A stretch of 64,000 bases of DNA. It comes from Edaphobacter sp. 4G125 (lineage in GTDB: Bacteria; Acidobacteriota; Terriglobia; Terriglobales; Acidobacteriaceae). The notes beneath the pieces were generated by a model. The model did no database searches. It was given only the letters and a program-made list of their open reading frames with translations, and was not told where the DNA came from. Position 1 is the first letter of the stretch, and the number at the start of each line of letters is the position of its first letter. The position numbers and the translations under genes are program-made. Shown one piece after another: positions 59,386 through 64,000 of the stretch. The stretch spans positions 186,001 through 250,000 of the forward strand of contig NZ_CP060393.1 in the NCBI RefSeq assembly GCF_014274685.1. Reading direction: 5' to 3'.

Positions 59386-60201
59386 TTATTCAGCGCTGAA
59401 ACTGTTCTTCAGCACGCCGAGTCCGGTGATCTCCACCTCAACTGTATCGCCGGTCTGCACCGGTCCTACTCCCGCAGGCGTACCGGTAGGGATCAGGTCA
59501 CCCGGCTCAAGCGTGATCGAAGCTGAGATGTAGCGCAGCAGAAAATCTAAAGGAAAGATCAGGTCAGCCGTCGACCCATTCTGCTTCACCTGGCCGTTGA
59601 GACGTGTCGTTACTGTGACCGGATCGCCGTCAAGAGGATCTATCTCATCGGAGACGATAGGACCAACGGGGCAGAAGGTATCCCATCCTTTACCCCGCGT
59701 CCATTGCCCATCCGATTTTTGAATATCGCGCGCTGTGACGTCGTTGACGATGGTGTAACCACGAATGTAATCGAGCGGGTCCTCGGCAGGACTGAGATGG
59801 CTGCAGCGTTGACCGATTACGATTGCCAGCTCACCTTCGTAATCCACTCGCTTCGAAAGCGCAGGCATCTTCACCGTACCTCCCGGAGCAAGCAGCGACG
59901 ACGGCGGCTTGAGGAAGAGCAATGGCTCCTTTGGCACTTCATTGCCCAGCTCTGCGGCGTGCTCGCGGTAATTACGACCGATACAGATGATCTTGGAGGG
60001 CGTAACCGGCGGTAATAAAGAGAGATTCGCGAGAGGCGTAGGAGTAAATGCCCTGTCCGCAGGCTGGTTCAAAGCGGCCAGGCAAGCCGCAAGGTCCTCT
60101 TCAGGGGGAGCCATCGACTGCACCGCCCAAAGGAGTCCGTCCCGCTCCTCAACCAGGGCATACTGAGCAACTCCATCTGAGAGGTACCTGCAGTACTTCA
60201 T
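59386..60201 (-). CDS. Fumarylacetoacetate hydrolase-family enzyme
   Basis: 271 aa, about the size of the YcgM/FAHD1-type short form. Motifs: IICIGRNYREHAAELGNE, PLLFLKPPSSLLAPGG, VDYEGELAIVIGQRC (metal Glu pattern), GYTIVNDVTARDIQ and LIPTGTPAGVGPVQTGD. These metal-dependent enzymes hydrolyse or decarboxylate acylpyruvates, oxaloacetate or ring-cleavage products. Substrate not assigned. It follows the FnIII lipoprotein gene (33-nt gap) on the same strand. Confidence 0.93.
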   Translation of the reverse strand: MKYCRYLSDGVAQYALVEERDGLLWAVQSMAPPEEDLAACLAALNQPADRAFTPTPLANLSLLPPVTPSKIICIGRNYREHAAELGNEVPKEPLLFLKPPSSLLAPGGTVKMPALSKRVDYEGELAIVIGQRCSHLSPAEDPLDYIRGYTIVNDVTARDIQKSDGQWTRGKGWDTFCPVGPIVSDEIDPLDGDPVTVTTRLNGQVKQNGSTADLIFPLDFLLRYISASITLEPGDLIPTGTPAGVGPVQTGDTVEVEITGLGVLKNSFSAE

Positions 60202-60234
60202 CGGCGGTTGTCCTTTCTTCTCCGAAAGAATATT

Positions 60235-61413
60235 TCAAAACTTCCTGGCCGTCTCGGTGACCTCGTTGGAAGGTGAACTCTCGTTTCCAGTGCCATCAAC
60301 GGCAGTTACGCGGTACATGTAGGTATGGCCCACCGACGCTGTCGCATCGGAAAATCCAGGACCAACAACTGGGGTCGTCGTGATCCGACGGAACACATCC
60401 GAGGAGCCCTCCCGACGATAGACGTTGTATCCGACCAGATCAGTCTCCGTATTGGCCTGCCAGGAGAGATCGATTGTGGCAGTAGCGCCCTCTGTTCCGG
60501 GAGCAGCCGCCAGTCCGGTGGGGGCTGCCGGAGCAAAATGATCCGTCATGATCAGGGTGATCGGGGCAGAAAGCTCTCCACGCAGCTCGAACCTGTCGCC
60601 GCCGATCTCGACCGTTCGGATGCGCTGAGCGCGATAGCGATACTGCTGTCCGCGAATGGCTGTGCGATCCATGGTTCCTCCATGATCAACAGAATCAGCA
60701 TCGGGATTAGCGGCGCGCAGTTTCACCTCGATCGGCTGTTCTTCAGGAAGAGCGACCGCAGCCTTTTTGGATGTCTTAGCGGTAGGTACCGAGAGAAGCG
60801 TGCGGTCCAATTCCATGACAGAGATTGCGTTCGAAGGCTGCCACTCTACCATCGCACCGGTGCGGGTCGGTGTCGCCTTCAATCCCATCACCATAGGCGG
60901 CGCCTCACCCGCGGGTACCAAAGCTGCTCGCGAGATACCCGCCGATCGCCCCTGTGGGTTCAGAATGCGAATACGGTATCCAAGCAGCACGACCGGATCA
61001 TGCGTGAGAGCCGCGGGCAACTGGTCGTCGGCCTCGGTTACGCCGGACTTGACCGTAAGATGAAGCACAATGCTGCACCCGGGCGCCTCCTGAAGCGGCA
61101 GGGTTTGTCGCGAAGGTTTTACCGGAGCCGCCTCGGGCTTTGGAGAGATCTCACGGCAGATCTCCGCTGTAAGCGGAGAAGGAACCTTGAGGCCATCGGT
61201 CGTACGCTGCGGCGTCGTCCAGCGGAGATGGACGCCCTCGCCGACCCGGTCCGCCGTCAGGTCCGTAACCACCTCAGACAGATGAAGCGAGGGTGGATGC
61301 GGTGGACCAGGACTGGCGCAAGACGTCAGCAGCAGAACAAAAGCGAAGGCTGAGAGTGTGGAGATGCAGAGGCGTTGACGGCTCAATCGCAGGGCTTTGG
61401 GTGGGACTTGCAT
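60235..61413 (-). CDS. Lipoprotein with fibronectin type III-like domains
   Basis: 392 aa. Lipoprotein signal: basic start RLSRQRLC, hydrophobic core ISTLSAFAFVLLLT, lipobox LLTSC. The first domain region (about 45-170) is FnIII-like (VVTDLTADRVGEGVHLRWTT), the second region centres on MGLKATPTRTGAMVEWQPSN, and a clear FnIII ends the protein (TEGATATIDLSWQANTETDL, VGYNVYRREGSSDVF, MYRVTAVDGTGNESSPSNEV). It is probably anchored to a membrane and binds partner proteins or glycans. Function unknown. Confidence 0.85.
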   Translation of the reverse strand: MQVPPKALRLSRQRLCISTLSAFAFVLLLTSCASPGPPHPPSLHLSEVVTDLTADRVGEGVHLRWTTPQRTTDGLKVPSPLTAEICREISPKPEAAPVKPSRQTLPLQEAPGCSIVLHLTVKSGVTEADDQLPAALTHDPVVLLGYRIRILNPQGRSAGISRAALVPAGEAPPMVMGLKATPTRTGAMVEWQPSNAISVMELDRTLLSVPTAKTSKKAAVALPEEQPIEVKLRAANPDADSVDHGGTMDRTAIRGQQYRYRAQRIRTVEIGGDRFELRGELSAPITLIMTDHFAPAAPTGLAAAPGTEGATATIDLSWQANTETDLVGYNVYRREGSSDVFRRITTTPVVGPGFSDATASVGHTYMYRVTAVDGTGNESSPSNEVTETARKF

Positions 61414-61572
61414 CCGTCTTCAGCCTAGCATCTTGTGCAATTTCGCTAAACCAGGCAGTGATCAGGGCCGCACATTCGTATTCACCGGCGTCCATAAGAA
61501 GAAACTTTGCGTTTATTCAAGGGTTTGGGCGACAATGACCTGCCAGTTCCGTTGTAGAAAGGATGGGAACGG

Positions 61573-62046
61573 ATGTACTCTTCACTGCTCCTACTCTGTT
61601 TTCTGATCGGGTGTGTCGCCGGACTGCGCTCCATGATGGCTCCCGCCATCATTTGTGCGACGGCATACGTGCAATGGATTCACTTGGAAAAGACTCCTTT
61701 AGCTTTTCTGGACACGATCGCGGCTCTTTCAATCTTCACCCTGTTTGCCATCGGAGAACTGATCGTAGACAAGCTTCCGAAGACTCCTGCCAGAACAGCC
61801 CCCGTTGGACTGATCGCTCGTATCATCACCGGGGGGCTCTGCGGTGCGGCCCTCGCCATGAGCGCAGGAAAAGGAGTTCCTGTGGGAATCCTGCTGGGCT
61901 CGCTCGGAGGGATCACGGGGGCCTTCGTCGGCTACAACGTCCGGCATGGGTTGGTAACTCACATGAACCTGCCCGATTTTGTGGTTGCCGTCGTCGAGGA
62001 CCTGCTGGCGATTTCCGGTGGACTCTTTGTGGTCTCCAAAATGTGA
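61573..62046 (+). CDS. DUF4126 family membrane protein
   Basis: 157 aa with about four hydrophobic segments: LLLLCFLIGCVAGLRSMMAP at the start, DTIAALSIFTLFAIGELIVD, LIARIITGGLCGAALAMSAG and GILLGSLGGITGAFVGYNV. The GLRSMMAP start and KLPKTPARTAP loop fit DUF4126. Likely an inner-membrane protein; function unknown. Convergent with the NIPSNAP gene (98-nt gap). Confidence 0.8.
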   Translation: MYSSLLLLCFLIGCVAGLRSMMAPAIICATAYVQWIHLEKTPLAFLDTIAALSIFTLFAIGELIVDKLPKTPARTAPVGLIARIITGGLCGAALAMSAGKGVPVGILLGSLGGITGAFVGYNVRHGLVTHMNLPDFVVAVVEDLLAISGGLFVVSKM

Positions 62047-62144
62047 CCGTAAAACTCTGTTTGTCATTCCGTAACGTATTGGAGGAATGGCAAAGAGCCG
62101 GAACTGGAAAAACCCGGCATTGCGGTGGCGAAGCTGGTAATTCC

Positions 62145-62933
62145 TTACTTCAGGGGCGAGAACGGCAGCGGACGCCACATCGTGTTGCTGATGTTGGCGA
62201 CAATCTGCGAGTCCTTGAGCTCAGGCGGAGCGCTGAGTTTCTTCCACTCGGGGTCCGAGCCAAAGGCATGCCAGAGCTTTTCCCGCTCGGCAAGCGAATC
62301 GAACGAGAGCATATAGGTGATGTTTGGCTGACGCGGGCCAATCACAGATTCACCAATGAAGACAGGTCGCATCCCCAGGCGCTGAAAAGTCGCGATCTCG
62401 CCGTTGTTGAACATCCCTGACTTCTTCTGACGCGCCGGCACAGACTGCGACTGGTAGGTACGAAGTTCGAAGATGCGCGGTGGCCGGCTGGCGGCATCGT
62501 TAGGAAGAACAGCCGCAGGCAGGATAGCGAGACTCTGTAGCAAGCTGCTTTCAATCGTGACGAAGGGGAGGCCAGGGCCATCGTTGAGCGCCTGGAGCGC
62601 CTTCTGATGCGCGTCGTCAGTTTCGAGCGCAGCAAGAGCCTGCTGCATGGCAGCAAGATTGGTGTGCTGAGTGAGTGCCAGGATGGAAGGACCGTCGGGG
62701 CCAATAAGATTTGCAAGAGCAGCGACCGGCCTGGAAGACGCGCGGGTGAGCGCGGGGAAAAGTCCGCTCTCAAGGTAGTCCGAGACGCGCTTGACCTGCG
62801 ACTCGTCACTATTGTGCAGGCGCCATGTGGTGAGCTCCAGGAAGCTCAGTGGTGTTGCGGCGGCAGCTTGGGACGAGGTAGCGAAGAGAGCAGACATAGC
62901 GGCTGTACCAGCGATAAGTTGACGACGATCCAT
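62145..62933 (-). CDS. Exported NIPSNAP-family protein
   Basis: 262 aa from the ATG at 62933; an open frame continues upstream to 63185 but overlaps ruvB. The start MDRRQLIAGTAAMSALFATS looks like a Tat-type or RR signal (RRQLIAG), cleaved near QAAA. Two NIPSNAP-type domains are seen: FLELTTWRLHNSDE at the start and FELRTYQSQSV in the second half (about residue 165), the latter leading to MFNNGEIATFQRLGMRPVFIG. Such dimeric alpha-beta barrel proteins are of unknown function in bacteria. Divergent from ruvB. Confidence 0.88.
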   Translation of the reverse strand: MDRRQLIAGTAAMSALFATSSQAAAATPLSFLELTTWRLHNSDESQVKRVSDYLESGLFPALTRASSRPVAALANLIGPDGPSILALTQHTNLAAMQQALAALETDDAHQKALQALNDGPGLPFVTIESSLLQSLAILPAAVLPNDAASRPPRIFELRTYQSQSVPARQKKSGMFNNGEIATFQRLGMRPVFIGESVIGPRQPNITYMLSFDSLAEREKLWHAFGSDPEWKKLSAPPELKDSQIVANISNTMWRPLPFSPLK

Positions 62934-63012
62934 AGAAGCTACGGTATCAGAGCAGTACATGTACGTGTATCTCGGTTGCTTCGTCGTGATGTTCGCCTTA
63001 CTATCGCCTTGA

Positions 63013-64000
63013 GTGGATTTTTCAAAGACCAAGTCGAAGATCAATCTGAACGGTCCAAAGTCTGAAGCCGAGCGTCTGGTTTCTGCAGGACGCGTAGATG
63101 ACGATGCCGCCTTCGATCTGAAACTGCGACCCACGCGTCTCAACGAGTTCATCGGCCAGACCAAGGCCAAGGAGCAGCTTGCCATCGCACTTGAAGCGGC
63201 AAGATCACGTGGCGAAGCACTGGATCACGTGCTCCTCTTTGGGCCTCCGGGATTGGGCAAGACGACGCTGGCAACGATCATCGCCAACGAGTTGGAGGTC
63301 GGCTTCCAGCAAACCTCGGGACCGGCATTGCAGATTCAGGGCGACCTGACGGCGATCCTCACCAACATCCGCGACAGGCAGGTGCTCTTTCTCGATGAGA
63401 TTCATCGGCTACAGCCCGTGCTGGAAGAGAAGCTTTACACCGCGCTTGAGGACTACAAGCTCGACATCATGATTGGACAGGGTCCGGCAGCGCGTACGCA
63501 TGTGATGGACATCAAGCCCTTCACCTTCGTGGCCGCGACAACACGCCCAGGGTTGCTCTCTTCGCCGTTGCGATCGCGCTTCGGCATCTTATTGCGGCTT
63601 GAGTTCTACACCGACGACGAATTGCGCTTTGTGGTGGAGCGATCGGCCGAGGTACTTGGCGTTCCGATCGATCACGATGGCGCAGCGGAGATTGCCATGC
63701 GCTCGCGGGGAACACCCCGTATTGCCAATCGTCTGTTGCGTCGCGTGCGCGACTACGCACAGGTTCGCGCGGCAGGAAAGATCGACCGCGATACGGCATG
63801 CAAGGCGCTCGAGCTGCTGGAGGTCGACGCCCACGGCTTCGACGAGCTCGACCGCCGACTGCTCCGCACCATCATCGAAAAGTACGATGGCGGCCCAGTC
63901 GGCTTGAACACGCTGGCTGCAGCTCTGGCCGAGGAGCAGGACGCTCTCGAGGAAGTCTATGAGCCATTCTTGATCCAGATTGGTTTTCTCGATCGCACGC
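63013..64000 (+). CDS. ruvB: Holliday junction DNA helicase RuvB, 5' part (cut by window end)
   Basis: Open to the window end (988 nt, about 329 codons). The GTG at 63013 is the first possible start, right after an in-frame TGA at 63010; no better start is seen. Conserved: [20 protein letters not shown], Walker [12 protein letters not shown], Walker [11 protein letters not shown], and the sensor regions [18 protein letters not shown] and [18 protein letters not shown]. It is the AAA+ motor for Holliday-junction branch migration with RuvA. ruvA is at 46377-46970 on the other strand, so the two are not linked as in E. coli. Confidence 0.97.
   Translation, partial: MDFSKTKSKINLNGPKSEAERLVSAGRVDDDAAFDLKLRPTRLNEFIGQTKAKEQLAIALEAARSRGEALDHVLLFGPPGLGKTTLATIIANELEVGFQQTSGPALQIQGDLTAILTNIRDRQVLFLDEIHRLQPVLEEKLYTALEDYKLDIMIGQGPAARTHVMDIKPFTFVAATTRPGLLSSPLRSRFGILLRLEFYTDDELRFVVERSAEVLGVPIDHDGAAEIAMRSRGTPRIANRLLRRVRDYAQVRAAGKIDRDTACKALELLEVDAHGFDELDRRLLRTIIEKYDGGPVGLNTLAAALAEEQDALEEVYEPFLIQIGFLDRT

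Noticed and set aside
1-64000. CRISPR arrays, prophage, integrative elements or defence islands
   Set aside because: No regular direct-repeat arrays, integrases, transposases or known defence gene sets were recognised; the lone lysozyme is not enough to call a prophage.

Overview
The window looks like an ordinary chromosomal stretch from a soil acidobacterium of class Terriglobia (Acidobacteriaceae; Terriglobus, Granulicella or Edaphobacter type). The clearest markers are two PadR regulator + duplicated MacB/FtsX-like permease pairs (the lineage-typical padR_acidobact/ADOP families). A moderately high GC content, a PEP-CTERM surface protein, several Tat-exported sugar enzymes and DUF1080/GH79-type secreted carbohydrate proteins fit as well. 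No rRNA, convincing tRNA, CRISPR array, transposase or integrase was found. The genus is inferred; nothing in the window proves it.

Layout. 1-9 kb: AraC-type regulator (cut by the edge) behind a zinc alcohol dehydrogenase, an exported amidohydrolase, a BNR-repeat propeller, a PEP-CTERM protein, an MBL hydrolase, zinc-ribbon and S21 genes, and a phage-type lysozyme preceded by an intrinsic terminator. 8-18.3 kb: a TonB receptor divergent from a MarR regulator with a striking tandem operator, RNase HI, an ECF sigma / anti-sigma (HEAT) / double-PDZ operon, a radical SAM protein, an exported methyltransferase, and a MarR-pirin operon. 18.3-29 kb: an epimerase, a repeat-bearing secreted protein, PadR-ADOP locus 1 divergent from an orphan OppD-type ATPase, a phosphodiesterase, a Wzi-like outer-membrane protein and an NHL/SMP-30 protein. 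29-38 kb: DAHP synthase, Tat TIM-barrel protein, DHFR-like protein, ABC-F ATPase, LOG-family and PHP-like proteins. 38-45 kb: a cytochrome b/molybdopterin fusion coupled to an HPP membrane protein, PadR-ADOP locus 2, and a glycosyltransferase. 45-53 kb: coaBC, ruvA, and a carbohydrate block (GH79, DUF1080, monooxygenase-like, Tat Gfo/Idh/MocA, MFS). 53-64 kb: hslUV, CDF transporter, acyltransferase, transaldolase, FAH-family enzyme, FnIII lipoprotein, DUF4126, NIPSNAP and the start of ruvB.

The most interesting signals are regulatory. Both PadR-ADOP loci carry two tandem palindromes sharing a TAGA-N3-TCTA core, and at locus 1 these lie between the PadR-permease operon and a divergent ABC ATPase. 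The TonB/MarR intergenic region carries two CAAGAA-N2-TTCTTG palindromes forming a 17-bp inverted repeat that encloses the receptor's start codon. A strong terminator hairpin sits directly before the ribosome-binding site of the lysozyme gene. On the protein side, the sigma/anti-sigma/PDZ operon, the cytochrome b-Mo oxidoreductase-HPP pair and the putative exported 3-keto-glycoside gene block are the best candidates for poorly described systems. I see no single element that must be a completely new system.
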